Shown piece after piece: positions 1 through 9,900 of a DNA stretch of 33,089 nt; positions within the stretch are counted from its first letter, which is position 1; each line of letters opens with the position of its first letter. The DNA is from Flavobacterium hydatis (GTDB lineage Bacteria; Bacteroidota; Bacteroidia; Flavobacteriales; Flavobacteriaceae), in NCBI RefSeq assembly GCF_000737695.1, contig NZ_JPRM01000050.1, positions 1 to 33,089 on the forward strand, read 5' to 3'. The notes under the pieces were generated by a model. The model saw nothing but the letters and a program-made list of their open reading frames with translations, was not told where the DNA came from and made no database searches. The position numbers and the translations under genes are program-made.

Positions 1-17
1 AAAGCAACTAACGACCT

Positions 18-126
18 TAAGGTGGTTATTGCGGCGGGGCTCACCTCTTCCCATCCCGAACAGAGTAGTTAAGCCCGCCTGCGCAGATGGTACTGCAGTT
101 ATGTGGGAGAGTATGTCGTCGCCTTT
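18..126 (+). rRNA. rrf: 5S ribosomal RNA
   Basis: The segment has the conserved 5S core (cccatcccgaacagag and the later tgggagagta) at the usual spacing. The ends AAGGTGG (19-25) and TCGCCTT (119-125) pair to form helix I. Length is about 109 nt, typical of Bacteroidota 5S. It is the last gene of an rRNA operon whose 16S and 23S genes would lie to the left of the window. The exact ends are estimated from the helix and could be off by a few bases. Any open reading frame across it is spurious. Confidence 0.93.
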
Positions 127-132
127 CTTTAG

Positions 133-167
133 AATCCTCATCATTTATTTGGTGAGGATTTTTTTTG
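133..167 (+). terminator. rRNA operon terminator
   Basis: An 8-bp stem (AATCCTCA 133-140 with TGAGGATT 153-160) is followed directly by a T run to 166. It lies 7 nt after the 5S gene, as expected for an intrinsic rrn terminator. Confidence 0.85.
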
Positions 168-188
168 TGCTTTACTTTTTGAGAAGAA

Positions 189-300
189 ATACGCAAAAAG
201 ATTTAAACGCAAAGTACACAAAGAAAAAAAAACGCAAAGGTTCGCAAAGCTATTTATAAAACTTTGCGAACCTTTGTGAAACCCTTTGCGCTCTTTGCGG
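189..300. repeat. TTTGCG-rich intergenic inverted repeat
   Basis: The stretch is built from CGCAAA/TTTGCG words and contains a perfect 15-bp inverted repeat (235-249 with 262-276, loop of 12 nt). Related TTTGCG words recur at about 4480-4610. It looks like a degenerate copy of a short intergenic repeat family; no protein is supported here. Confidence 0.6.
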
Positions 301-330
301 TAAAATTTTTCTCAAAAAATTAAACGCACA

Positions 331-359
331 AAAAAAGCCTTGAATTTCTTCAAGGCTTT
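331..359 (-). terminator. intrinsic terminator after tRNA-His
   Basis: The stem AAAGCCTTGAA (334-344) pairs with TTCAAGGCTTT (349-359) around a 4-nt loop. On the minus strand it is followed by a T run, so it ends transcripts coming from tRNA-His and probably bshB1. Confidence 0.8.
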
Positions 360-368
360 AAATTTCTG

Positions 369-443
369 GGTGGATGACCGGGTTCGAACCGGCGACCCTC
401 GGTACCACAAACCGATGCTCTAACCAACTGAGCTACAACCACC
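369..443 (-). tRNA. tRNA-His (GTG)
   Basis: On the minus strand a complete cloverleaf can be drawn: D arm GCTC/GAGC, anticodon stem TCGGT/ACCGA around loop TTGTGGT (anticodon GTG), and T arm with TTCGAAC. The extra 5' G at 443 faces C73 at 369, which is the G-1:C73 hallmark of tRNA-His. The acceptor stem has one T-T mismatch at the fifth pair. A complete CCA end is not encoded. Confidence 0.95.
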
Positions 444-519
444 ATTTCTGCTTAGCGAGTGCAAATATAGAGCAAAACTTCACTTCTACAAAGAAAAAAA
501 TGAAAAATTTTAATCTTTT

Positions 520-1236
520 TTACATCAAATCTCCTAAACTATTGACGGCCAAACATCTTTCAACAGTAAAACCTTCAGCAAAATCTACACCAACTAATCT
601 TCCTAAGTCTTGCGCACGATAATTTAAGCTTTCAAAAAAGTTTTTACTCGTTATCGGAGTAGCAGGTTCTTTAGAATTTGCATCATAAAACTGCGAACCG
701 TATGCTAAAATGGATTCTATTTTCTTTTCAGTAAACCCAGTAATGTCTACAACAAAGTCTGGCTCGATATTTTTCCACTGAATATAATGATACACAACCT
801 TAGGACGCCAAGCCGCTTGTTGCTCTCCATTAAGCGTAGTTTCTATCTTCATCAAACCAGACAAGAAACAAGCGTCAGAAACTAGTTTACTACCTTTTCC
901 GTGGTCAATATGGCGATCATCAATTGCATTACACAAAACAATCTCTGGTTTGTACTTACGAATCATTTTTATTACTTCTAATTGATGCGCTTCGTCATTT
1001 ACAAAAAAGCCATCGCGCATAGCTAAATTCTCGCGTACAGAAACACCTAATATATTTGCCGCTGCTGCAGCTTCCTGATCTCTTAATTCGGCAGAACCAC
1101 GCGTTCCTAATTCACCACGGGTTAAATCGACAATACCTACTTTTTTCCCAAGGGAAACCTCCTTCAAAATTGTTCCTGCACAACCTAATTCCACATCATC
1201 TGGATGCGCTCCAAAAGCTAATATATCTAATTTCAT
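520..1236 (-). CDS. bshB1: bacillithiol biosynthesis deacetylase BshB1
   Basis: A 238-residue LmbE/PIG-L family zinc deacetylase. The zinc-binding AHPDD motif is at residues 10-14 and the second metal/catalytic segment DDRHIDH at about 106-112. The gap-free length and the LTRGELGTRG segment after the first motif are typical of BshB1, which removes the acetyl group from GlcNAc-malate during synthesis of bacillithiol, the low-molecular-weight thiol of many Bacteroidota. It is cytoplasmic. It follows menF in the same direction with an 85-nt gap and precedes tRNA-His. A general N-acetylglucosamine deacetylase role is the alternative, but the match to BshB1 is strong. Confidence 0.92.
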   Translation of the reverse strand: MKLDILAFGAHPDDVELGCAGTILKEVSLGKKVGIVDLTRGELGTRGSAELRDQEAAAAANILGVSVRENLAMRDGFFVNDEAHQLEVIKMIRKYKPEIVLCNAIDDRHIDHGKGSKLVSDACFLSGLMKIETTLNGEQQAAWRPKVVYHYIQWKNIEPDFVVDITGFTEKKIESILAYGSQFYDANSKEPATPITSKNFFESLNYRAQDLGRLVGVDFAEGFTVERCLAVNSLGDLM

Positions 1237-1321
1237 ATTTTTTTATATTTAAATACCAGTCCCTGTTTTCGGACTCAGTTTTCACTGACCACTACAAACT
1301 GCAACTGAATACTTTTAACAG

Positions 1322-2386
1322 TTACATATTCAAGACTCTTTTCATCGTCATTGATTTATTCACACTTTCCTCCCACTCGTTTTCAGGAATACTCTCTTTA
1401 GTAATTCCGCACCCCATATATAAAACTGCTTCGTCATTGCGTATTTGCATGCTTCGTAAATTTACAAATAAATCAGAGCTTATCGAGTCAGATGCGAAAC
1501 TGCTATTTAGTTCACCCAGAAAACCAGTATAAAAAGTCCTATCGTAATTTTCGTTTTCTAAGATAAATGCTCTTGATTTCTTTTTAGGATAACCACAAAC
1601 AGCTGGCGTTGGATGTAATAAATCAATTACCTCATCTAAGCTAGAATCAGTATTTAAAGCACCCGAAATATCCGTTTTTATATGCCAGATACTTCCAGCA
1701 TTAGCACTATAAGGTTCCGTAACCTTTACAGAAGAAGCTACGTCTTGCAATCTTTTTACAATAAAGTCGGTAACATATTGTTGCTCGTCTTTTTCTTTTT
1801 GATGCCAAATAACCTCAGATGCCAAAGCAGCCTTTTGAGTTCCAGCCAAAGCAGTTGTTTCAAAAATATTCTCATTTACTTTAAGCAATTGCTCAGGCGT
1901 TGCCCCCATCCAAAAACCAACTTCGGGATGATAAAAACAATACACTAATGTTGTTGGGTATAAACTTGCCAGATTCTGGAAAGTCTCAATAAAATCGAAA
2001 TCGTTCAAAGGAACAATTTCGCTACGGGATAAAACCACTTTTTTGAACTCATCATTCACAATAGCTTTCACACCATTAGCAACTAATAACTCAAATTGTT
2101 TTTTAGCTTCAGCATCAAAACCAGAACCCGCAACATCTACAAGACTTAAAGTTTTACGCTCTAATACACTTGTACAAACTTCAGATTCATTTTCAGGAAT
2201 AAGAACAATTTGTTTTTTATCAAAAGAAGCAAATACAAAACCCTTTTCTTTATAATCTACAACTTTATGCAACGTATTATTTTGTTGTAATAAAGCTATG
2301 ATTGTATCCGACTTTGGTTTCTTATAAAGCACAAAAGGCAAAAGTTGCTCTTTGTGTTTTTTAATTTTAGAAAAAAATTCATTCAT
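1322..2386 (-). CDS. menF: isochorismate synthase (chorismate-binding enzyme)
   Basis: A 354-residue member of the chorismate-binding family (MenF/EntC/DhbC). The C-terminal half holds the family signatures: FYHPEVGFWMGATPEQLL, TTALAGTQ, the HPTPAVCGYPK segment and the YDRTFYTGFLGE segment. The enzyme converts chorismate to isochorismate, the first step of menaquinone synthesis. The N-terminal part is short and divergent, as in Bacteroidota MenF. The thioesterase gene lies upstream with a 10-nt gap, which points to a small menaquinone operon and away from a siderophore role. Anthranilate or aminodeoxychorismate synthase would normally be longer or paired with an amidotransferase. Confidence 0.85.
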   Translation of the reverse strand: MNEFFSKIKKHKEQLLPFVLYKKPKSDTIIALLQQNNTLHKVVDYKEKGFVFASFDKKQIVLIPENESEVCTSVLERKTLSLVDVAGSGFDAEAKKQFELLVANGVKAIVNDEFKKVVLSRSEIVPLNDFDFIETFQNLASLYPTTLVYCFYHPEVGFWMGATPEQLLKVNENIFETTALAGTQKAALASEVIWHQKEKDEQQYVTDFIVKRLQDVASSVKVTEPYSANAGSIWHIKTDISGALNTDSSLDEVIDLLHPTPAVCGYPKKKSRAFILENENYDRTFYTGFLGELNSSFASDSISSDLFVNLRSMQIRNDEAVLYMGCGITKESIPENEWEESVNKSMTMKRVLNM

Positions 2387-2396
2387 GATTCCCAGA

Positions 2397-2825
2397 TTAC
2401 TTTTTTTGTCTGTCTAAAACCATGTTCGTCAATTTACACAATGAAACCAGATTACCTTCTTCATCAGTAATTTTGATCTCCCAAAGGTGTAAACTTCTTC
2501 CCTTATGAATAATTCTTGCTGTACCAAAAACATAACCTTCACGAATACTTTTTAAATGATTTGCCGAAATTTCTATTCCGCGTACTTCTTGTAATTCAGG
2601 ATTTATAAAAAAAAATGATGCTGCACTACCTACACTTTCCGCAAGTGCTACAGATGCACCTCCGTGTAACAATCCCATTGGTTGGTGAACCGCAGGATTT
2701 ACTGGCATTCTTGCTACTAAAAAATCTTCTCCAGCATCAATATATTCAATTTTTAGGGTTTGCATCAAAGTGTTTTGAGAAAACTGATTGCAACGCTCCA
2801 ATATTTGTTCTTTACTAAAATTCAT
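2397..2825 (-). CDS. menI: hotdog-fold thioesterase, probable DHNA-CoA thioesterase
   Basis: A 142-residue PaaI/4HBT hotdog thioesterase. It has the HGGASVALAESVGS segment (about residues 54-67), which carries the catalytic acidic residue of the family. Its position immediately upstream of menF suggests that it hydrolyses 1,4-dihydroxy-2-naphthoyl-CoA in menaquinone synthesis. That role is inferred from context; the sequence alone supports only an acyl-CoA thioesterase of the PaaI group. Confidence 0.82.
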   Translation of the reverse strand: MNFSKEQILERCNQFSQNTLMQTLKIEYIDAGEDFLVARMPVNPAVHQPMGLLHGGASVALAESVGSAASFFFINPELQEVRGIEISANHLKSIREGYVFGTARIIHKGRSLHLWEIKITDEEGNLVSLCKLTNMVLDRQKK

Positions 2826-2950
2826 TTGTTTGGCTTTAAAATGTAAAATTAAATAAAAGATGAGTCACAAAACAGAAAATGCAATTCTAAATTAAAAATC
2901 ATATGTTAATCGAATTAGTTTTTTGCTATTTTTACATAAATTCTATTCAA

Positions 2951-4453
2951 ATGCGTACTTTTTTTTTACTATTTACTATCGGAATACTTTTGGCAACAAG
3001 TTCATGTAGAAGTGATTTTGAAACCGTTGCCAGTACTGGAGATTTAGTTTTCTCAAAAGACACCGTTTATCTAGATACCGTTTTTACTAATATTGGTTCG
3101 AGTACGTACCAACTAAAAGTGTACAACCAAAGTAAAAAAGACATTACAATTCCGTCTATCAAACTAGGAAAAGGACTAAGTTCTAAATACAGAATGACCG
3201 TTGACGGAATGCGCGGAACCGAAGGCAAAATCTTTAGTGATGTAACCCTTTTGGCAAAAGACAGTATGTACATTTTTATAGAAACAACTGCAGCCATTAC
3301 CGACGCAAACCCAACTGATTTTTTATACACCGACCAAATCCAGTTTGATAGCGGTACAAATCTTCAAAACGTAGAATTAGTAACACTTATCCAGGATGCT
3401 ACATTTTTATATCCTAAAAAATTCTCAGACGGAACAATCGAAACATTACCGATTAATGGCAAGCAAGTAGAAGGCTTTTACTTAAAAGAAAATGAATTAC
3501 AATTTACAAACCAAAAACCGTATGTAATATATGGTTATGCAGCCGTTCCAGAAGGAAAAACAGTCACCTTTGATGCTGGCTCAAGAGTCCATTTTCACTC
3601 GAATTCAGGACTTCTAGTTAGCAAAAAAGCAAGTATTAACGTAAACGGCGCTGTTTCATCAACAGAAAAACTAGAAAAAGAAGTAATCTTCGAAGGTGAT
3701 CGTTTAGAACCATTATACTCGGATGTTCCAGGACAATGGGGAACAATTTGGCTTGCCGACGGAAGCACAAACAACATAATCAATCATTTAACGATAAAAA
3801 ATGCAACAACAGGTTTATTCATAGAAAACAGTGACCAAACGACTGTTAGCATTAAAAACACCCAAATTTACAACTCTGTAAATCATGGAATTTTAGCACA
3901 AAACGGAAAAATAAAAGGAGAAAACATTGTAATAAACCGCGCTGGATTATCAAGTTTAGCATGTTTATATGGCGGAAATTATGAGTTTACACATTGTACA
4001 TTCAATAACAATTGGCAAAGTTCCCAACAAGCAGCAGTTTCACTTAGCAATACACTTGCAGGCGCAACTCCCGAAACCAAAGATTTAACGCAAGCAACTT
4101 TCAACAATTGTATCGTTTATGGTTCAAATACAAACGAATTATCTTTTGACAAAAAAGCAAATTCAGCCTTTGTATATCAATTCAATAATTGCTTAATCAA
4201 ATTTAGCAGCACAAGTACCAATCCTGACTTTCAGTTTAACACCGACACGCAACATTATAACGCAATTATATTAAATCAAGATCCTAAATTCTACAACACT
4301 TCTCAGAACAAGTTTAATATCGACACTAATTCTAGCGCTTTCGCGAAAGGAAATCAGGCGTATAATATTCCGATTGATATTATAGGAAATACAAGGACTT
4401 CCCCACCCGATTTGGGAGCGTATCAAAGTATGGCGTTTCCTAAATTGAAATAA
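2951..4453 (+). CDS. beta-helix lipoprotein, likely cell-surface
   Basis: From the ATG at 2951 the product is 500 residues with a lipoprotein signal (MRTFFLLFTIGILLATSSC, lipidated Cys about 19). An in-frame ATG at 2903 would add 16 residues ahead of that signal and is less likely. The middle and C-terminal regions carry repeating short strands with asparagine ladders (for example INHLTIKNATTGLFIENS), typical of right-handed parallel beta-helix proteins. I cannot assign a substrate or enzyme activity; such folds occur in polysaccharide lyases and adhesins, and no catalytic set is evident here. It is transcribed divergently from menI. Confidence 0.8.
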   Translation: MRTFFLLFTIGILLATSSCRSDFETVASTGDLVFSKDTVYLDTVFTNIGSSTYQLKVYNQSKKDITIPSIKLGKGLSSKYRMTVDGMRGTEGKIFSDVTLLAKDSMYIFIETTAAITDANPTDFLYTDQIQFDSGTNLQNVELVTLIQDATFLYPKKFSDGTIETLPINGKQVEGFYLKENELQFTNQKPYVIYGYAAVPEGKTVTFDAGSRVHFHSNSGLLVSKKASINVNGAVSSTEKLEKEVIFEGDRLEPLYSDVPGQWGTIWLADGSTNNIINHLTIKNATTGLFIENSDQTTVSIKNTQIYNSVNHGILAQNGKIKGENIVINRAGLSSLACLYGGNYEFTHCTFNNNWQSSQQAAVSLSNTLAGATPETKDLTQATFNNCIVYGSNTNELSFDKKANSAFVYQFNNCLIKFSSTSTNPDFQFNTDTQHYNAIILNQDPKFYNTSQNKFNIDTNSSAFAKGNQAYNIPIDIIGNTRTSPPDLGAYQSMAFPKLK

Positions 4454-4479
4454 AGTCGAAACAGTTTTCTTTATTTTCT

Positions 4480-4749
4480 TAAAGTCTTTGCGTCTTTGCG
4501 ACTCAGCGAGAAATGCATTAAACATGCAAAACTTACCTTTTTTATAATGCTCGCAAAGACGCTAAGGCGCAAAGCTATCTTTAAAACTTGGCGACTCTGC
4601 GACTTAGCGAGAGAAATCCCTTAATTTACAGACAATACAACCACAAACTTGTCTTTCTGACGAAGGAAGAATCTCCGCAAGGAACTAACACAAACTATTT
4701 CTATATTGTCGAGCCACTAACGGAGATTCTTCCTTCGTCAGAAAGACAA
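4480..4749. repeat. intergenic repeats with a perfect 29-bp inverted repeat
   Basis: The 544-nt gap between the beta-helix lipoprotein and the nuclease has no gene. From about 4480 to 4610 it holds TTTGCG/CGCAAAG words like those near the 5S gene. A perfect 29-bp inverted repeat follows (4649-4677 with 4721-4749, 43-nt spacer), including TCTGACGAAGGAAGAATCTC. This looks like a non-coding fold-back of a dispersed family. From 4750 to 4997 I see only AT-rich upstream sequence. Confidence 0.8.
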
Positions 4750-4997
4750 TATTGAGAAAAATATCGCTTTAAAAAATATTTTAAATCTTACATTTTTTAA
4801 AACCTACACTCCTAAACCCCTTTCATAGTTACAATAATCACGAGTAAGAAAAATGCCGCATAAATTAAACATCTCTTAACACAACGTATTACCAAAAGAT
4901 GTAGATTTGTTTCAATGTAAAACTAACCAACTCAAAATCAAATTTTTGATACGTTTTACAAGCCCTATTTTTTTAACTTTAAACTATTAAATTAATT

Positions 4998-6848
4998 ATG
5001 AAGAAAATCTACTCTTCCATTTTATTACTGCTTTTTAGTTTTGCAACTTTTGCACAAATTCCTACGGGATATTACAACACTGCAACTGGGACAGGTTATG
5101 CCCTAAAAACACAATTGTACAACATTATAAAAGGCCATACCGATAATGGTTACAGTGGCTTGTACACAACCTACCAAACATCCGACATTGACAATTTTTA
5201 TGAAAATGACGGAACAGTATTAGATATGTATTCTGAAAATCCATCAGGAACTGACCCTTATAACTATAGTATAGCAACTACACAAAGATGTGGTAATTAC
5301 GTAGTAGAAGGAGATTGCTACAATCGCGAACATATAATTCCGCAATCTGTATTTAGCGAAAAAGCACCTATGGTTTCTGACGTTCATTTTATCACTCCAA
5401 CTGACGGTAAGGTAAATGGGATTCGTTCTAATTATCCACATGGAGTTGTAAATACACCAACTTATATTTCTAAAAACGGAAGCAAACTTGGAGCAAACTC
5501 AACATCGGGATATTCAGGAACTGTTTTTGAGCCAATCAATGAATTTAAAGGTGATATTGCCAGAATGTATTTTTATTTTGCAACACGTTATGAAAATACT
5601 GTTGCAGGCTACAGCTACCCTATGTTTGATGGTTCTAGCAATAAAGTTTTTACAGCAGCATTCTTAAACATTCTTTTGGCTTGGAACGCGCAAGATCCTG
5701 TAAGCGCAAGAGAAATTGCAAGAAACAATGCTATTTATGCACGCCAAAACAACCGAAACCCTTACATCGATCATCCTGAATATGTAAACCAAGTTTGGAA
5801 TCCATCTAGCGATACGCAAGCACCAACAGCACCAACAAGTTTAGCAAGTACCGCAAAAACGTCTAGCACAATTTCTGTAAGCTGGGCAGCATCTACAGAT
5901 AATGTAGGAGTTACAGGATATAATGTATATACAAATGGAGTTTTAAAAACTACAGTTACAACGTTAACCGCTACTATAACTGGCTTAACTGCTTCAACAA
6001 GTTATAATATTACTGTAAAAGCTAATGATGCCGCAGGAAACATTTCGGCTACAAGTAATACAATTACCGAAACAACCGATGCTGGTACTGGAACTGGCGG
6101 CGGAACAGCAACCGATTTATTATTCTCAGAATATATCGAAGGTTCTAGCAACAATAAAGCATTAGAAATCATAAACTCAACAGGTAGCCCAATTAACCTA
6201 TCTGCATACTCTATAAAAAGACAAACAAACGGAGCCGGAGCATGGAGTTCTGGTCTTGCTTTGAGCGGAACTTTAAATAGTGGAACTAAATTTACAATCG
6301 TAAATAATTTAATTGCTTCTACCTGTTATCCAAAAACCTCAGCCAATATCTCTACAGGAGCTGCTGAACTTACATTTAATGGAAATGATCCTGTAGGTTT
6401 ATTTAAAAACGGAGTACTTATCGACATCATCGGAACTTTTAATGGCGGAGCAGCTGACTTTGCTGTTAATGTAACTTTAAGAAGAAAATCGACTGTAACT
6501 TCTCCAAGTACAACATTTAACTTAAGTTCACAATGGGATTCATTCGCAGTAGACTCTTGTGAAAATTTAGGAAATCGTACACTGAAAGTAACAAACCCTG
6601 AATTAATTTCAGATTCAGATGAAATCCATTTATATCCAAATCCTTCAGATGGTAACTTTTTTATTGATTTCGATAATTCAAATACTCCTTACACGATAGA
6701 AATAATCTCTGTAACTGGACAAAAAGTATTCGAAAAAGTAAACACAACGCTACAATCTATAGCTGTAAGTAATCTGCCTAAAGGACTGTACATCGTTAAA
6801 GCTACAAAAGAGGAAAAAACTTTCATTAAAAAGATAATAATCAATTAA
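4998..6848 (+). CDS. secreted endonuclease I with FN3, lamin-tail and T9SS tail
   Basis: A 616-residue extracellular nuclease. Residues 1-19 are a signal peptide ending FATFAQ. Residues about 20-265 are an endonuclease I (EndA/NucM) domain with the catalytic segment CYNREHIIPQSVF and nearby DVHFITPTDGKVN. A fibronectin type III module follows (about 275-360), then a lamin-tail domain beginning LLFSEYIEGSSNNKALEI (about 370-510). The C-terminal 70 residues (LYPNPSDGNF onward, ending in a lysine-rich strand) are a type A sorting tail for type IX secretion. It probably degrades extracellular DNA for nutrition. The four-part layout is common in Flavobacterium. Confidence 0.92.
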   Translation: MKKIYSSILLLLFSFATFAQIPTGYYNTATGTGYALKTQLYNIIKGHTDNGYSGLYTTYQTSDIDNFYENDGTVLDMYSENPSGTDPYNYSIATTQRCGNYVVEGDCYNREHIIPQSVFSEKAPMVSDVHFITPTDGKVNGIRSNYPHGVVNTPTYISKNGSKLGANSTSGYSGTVFEPINEFKGDIARMYFYFATRYENTVAGYSYPMFDGSSNKVFTAAFLNILLAWNAQDPVSAREIARNNAIYARQNNRNPYIDHPEYVNQVWNPSSDTQAPTAPTSLASTAKTSSTISVSWAASTDNVGVTGYNVYTNGVLKTTVTTLTATITGLTASTSYNITVKANDAAGNISATSNTITETTDAGTGTGGGTATDLLFSEYIEGSSNNKALEIINSTGSPINLSAYSIKRQTNGAGAWSSGLALSGTLNSGTKFTIVNNLIASTCYPKTSANISTGAAELTFNGNDPVGLFKNGVLIDIIGTFNGGAADFAVNVTLRRKSTVTSPSTTFNLSSQWDSFAVDSCENLGNRTLKVTNPELISDSDEIHLYPNPSDGNFFIDFDNSNTPYTIEIISVTGQKVFEKVNTTLQSIAVSNLPKGLYIVKATKEEKTFIKKIIIN

Positions 6849-6872
6849 TTACAAATTAGATATTCAATAATT

Positions 6873-6900
6873 AAAAAGCGGCAAATTGTCGCTTTTTTTT
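6873..6900 (+). terminator. intrinsic terminator after the nuclease gene
   Basis: AAAAAGCG (6873-6880) pairs with CGCTTTTT (6890-6897) around a 9-nt loop and continues into a run of T. Confidence 0.8.
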
Positions 6901-6915
6901 TTGATCTTAATTAAC

Positions 6916-6923
6916 TAAATTTG
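6916..6923 (+). promoter_or_regulatory. Bacteroidota -7 promoter element of purL
   Basis: TAAATTTG matches the TAnnTTTG consensus and lies 30 nt before the purL start codon. No well-spaced TTG (-33) element is present; the nearest lies only 12 nt upstream. The call rests on the -7 box and its position. Confidence 0.5.
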
Positions 6924-6952
6924 CAGCTAAATACAACAAACTACACAACACA

Positions 6953-9900
6953 ATGATTCATTTCTTTGAAAACCAAAGCAAAACTGTTTTTGCAGTACAA
7001 ACGCAAAACGAAATTTCGGCTCAAGACATTTCAAAATTAAACTGGCTTTTTGCCAACTCCAATAAAATAGAAAAATCCGTACTGACGGATTTTTTTGTTG
7101 GTCCTCGTGCCACTATGATTACCCCTTGGAGTACAAATGCTGTAGAGATTACTCAGAATATGGGTATTCCTGGCATCATCAGAATTGAAGAATTTTATCC
7201 GGCAACAGCTGATTTTTCAGATTTTGACCCGATGCTTTCGCAAAAGTATACTGAACTGAATCAAGAAATCTTCACTATCAACGTACAACCAGAAGCAATT
7301 TTGGATATCGATGATATTGCAGCTTACAACAAAACCGAAGGTTTAGCTTTAAGCCAAGAAGAAGTAGATTATCTAGACAATCTAGCTGTTAAACTAGGAC
7401 GTAAATTAACCGACTCTGAAATTTTTGCTTTCTCACAAGCAAATTCAGAACACTGTCGTCACAAAATTTTCAACGGAACTTTTGTAATCGACGGAGAAGA
7501 AAAAGAAACGTCTCTATTTAAATTAATCAAGAAAACATCTCAGGAAAACCCTAACGATATCGTTTCGGCTTACAAAGATAATGTGGCTTTTGTAAAAGGA
7601 CCACGCGTACAACAGTTTGCTCCAAAAACAGCAGACAAACCAGACTTTTACGAAATAAAAGAATTTGATTCGGTTATTTCATTAAAGGCCGAAACACACA
7701 ATTTCCCAACAACTGTAGAGCCTTTTAACGGCGCTGCAACAGGATCAGGAGGAGAAATTCGTGACCGTCTTGCAGGAGGACAAGGTTCACTTCCATTAGC
7801 AGGAACAGCAGTTTACATGACTTCATATTCTCGTTTAAACGACGACAGAAAATGGGAAAATGCAGTTGAAGAAAGAAAATGGTTATACCAAACTCCAATG
7901 GATATTTTGATCAAAGCTTCAAACGGAGCTTCTGACTTTGGAAATAAATTCGGGCAACCGTTAATTACAGGTTCGGTTTTAACTTTCGAACATTCAGAAA
8001 ACGACCGTAAAATTGGTTACGATAAAGTAATTATGCAAGCGGGTGGAATTGGTTACGGAAAATTAGATCAGGCAATTAAAAAGAAACCACAAGAAGGCGA
8101 TAAAATCGTTATTCTTGGTGGAGAAAATTATAGAATCGGAATGGGTGGAGCTGCAGTTTCATCTGCAGATACAGGAGCTTTTGGTTCAGGAATCGAATTA
8201 AACGCTATCCAACGTTCTAATCCAGAAATGCAAAAACGTGCTGCCAATGCTATTCGTGGTTTGGTAGAAAGTGATAACAACCCAATTGTATCTATCCACG
8301 ATCACGGAGCTGGAGGACACTTAAACTGTCTTTCTGAACTAGTAGAAGAAACTGGAGGATTAATTGATTTAGATAAATTACCTGTTGGAGACCCAACACT
8401 TTCTGCTAAAGAAATTATCGGAAACGAGTCTCAAGAAAGAATGGGATTAGTAATTGGTCAAAAAGATATTGATATCCTTCAAAGAATTGCTGACAGAGAG
8501 CGTTCGCCAATGTATCAGGTTGGAGATGTAACGGGAGATCACCGTTTTACTTTTCAATCTAAATCTACTGGATTAAAACCTATGGATTACGCTTTAGAAG
8601 ATTTCTTCGGAAGTTCTCCTAAAACTATAATGACCGATAAAACTATCGATAGAAATTACGCTGATGTTGCTTACAACACTGCAGATTTCGAAAGCTACCT
8701 AAAAGATGTTTTACGTTTAGAAGCAGTTGCATCAAAAGACTGGTTAACAAATAAAGTTGACCGTTGTGTGGGTGGAAAAGTGGCTAAACAACAAAATGCA
8801 GGTCCATTACAATTACCATTAAATAATGTTGGAGTTATGGCTCTGGATTATTTAGGTAAAGAAGGAATTGCAACTTCTATTGGGCACGCTCCTATCGCTG
8901 CTTTAATTGATCCTGTTGCAGGAAGCAGAAATGCGATTGCCGAATCGTTATCAAACATTGTTTGGGCGCCAATTAAAGATGGTTTAAAAGGAATTTCTTT
9001 ATCTGCAAATTGGATGTGGGCTTGTAAAAACGAAGGCGAAGACGCTCGTTTGTACGCTGCTGTTGAAGGTTGTTCAGATTTTGCAATCGAATTAGGAATC
9101 AATATTCCGACAGGAAAAGATTCACTTTCAATGAAACAAAAATATCCAAACGACGAAGTAATTGCACCGGGAACGGTTATCATTTCTGCAGGTGGAAATT
9201 GTACTGACATTAAAAAAGTAGTTGAGCCAGTTTTACAGAAAAACGGAGATTCTATTTATTATATTAATTTGTCTCAGGATGATTTCAAATTAGGAGGTTC
9301 ATCTTTTGCACAAATCAGAAACACAATCGGAAACGAAACATCTACAATTAAAGATGCTTCTTTCTTTAAAAATGCATTTAATACTATTCAGGAATTAATT
9401 GGCGAAGACCAAATTCTTGCTGGACACGATATCGGAAGCGGTGGTTTAATCACTACTTTATTAGAATTGTGTTTTGCTGATGTGAATTTGGGTGCTAAAA
9501 TTGATTTTAGCGCTTTCGCGGAAAAAGATTTATTGAAGATTCTTTTCGCTGAAAACATCGGAATCGTATTCCAAGCAAAATCAGATGCTGCAGTTGAAGC
9601 TAAATTGAAAGCAAACAATATCGAGTTCTTCAAATTAGGAAAAGCTACAACTACTGAGACTTTAGACCTTGGTCTTTGGACTTTAGACATAAAAGCTTAT
9701 AGAGACATCTGGTTTGAAACTTCTTATTTATTAGATCAAAAACAATCTAAAAACGGAAGAGCTCAGGCGCGTTTTGAGAATTATAAAAATCAGGTTTTAA
9801 ACTATACATTCCCAGCACACTTTACAGGAAAAAAACCAGTAATCGATGCTTCGAAACCAAGACCAAAAGCAGCTATTATCCGTGAAAAAGGAAGTAATTC

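Noticed and set aside
29..259. Short reading frame over the 5S gene
   Set aside because: It translates the 5S rRNA and its terminator.
1056..1532. Plus-strand reading frame of 158 codons opposite bshB1 and menF
   Set aside because: It is antisense to two well-supported genes and resembles no protein.
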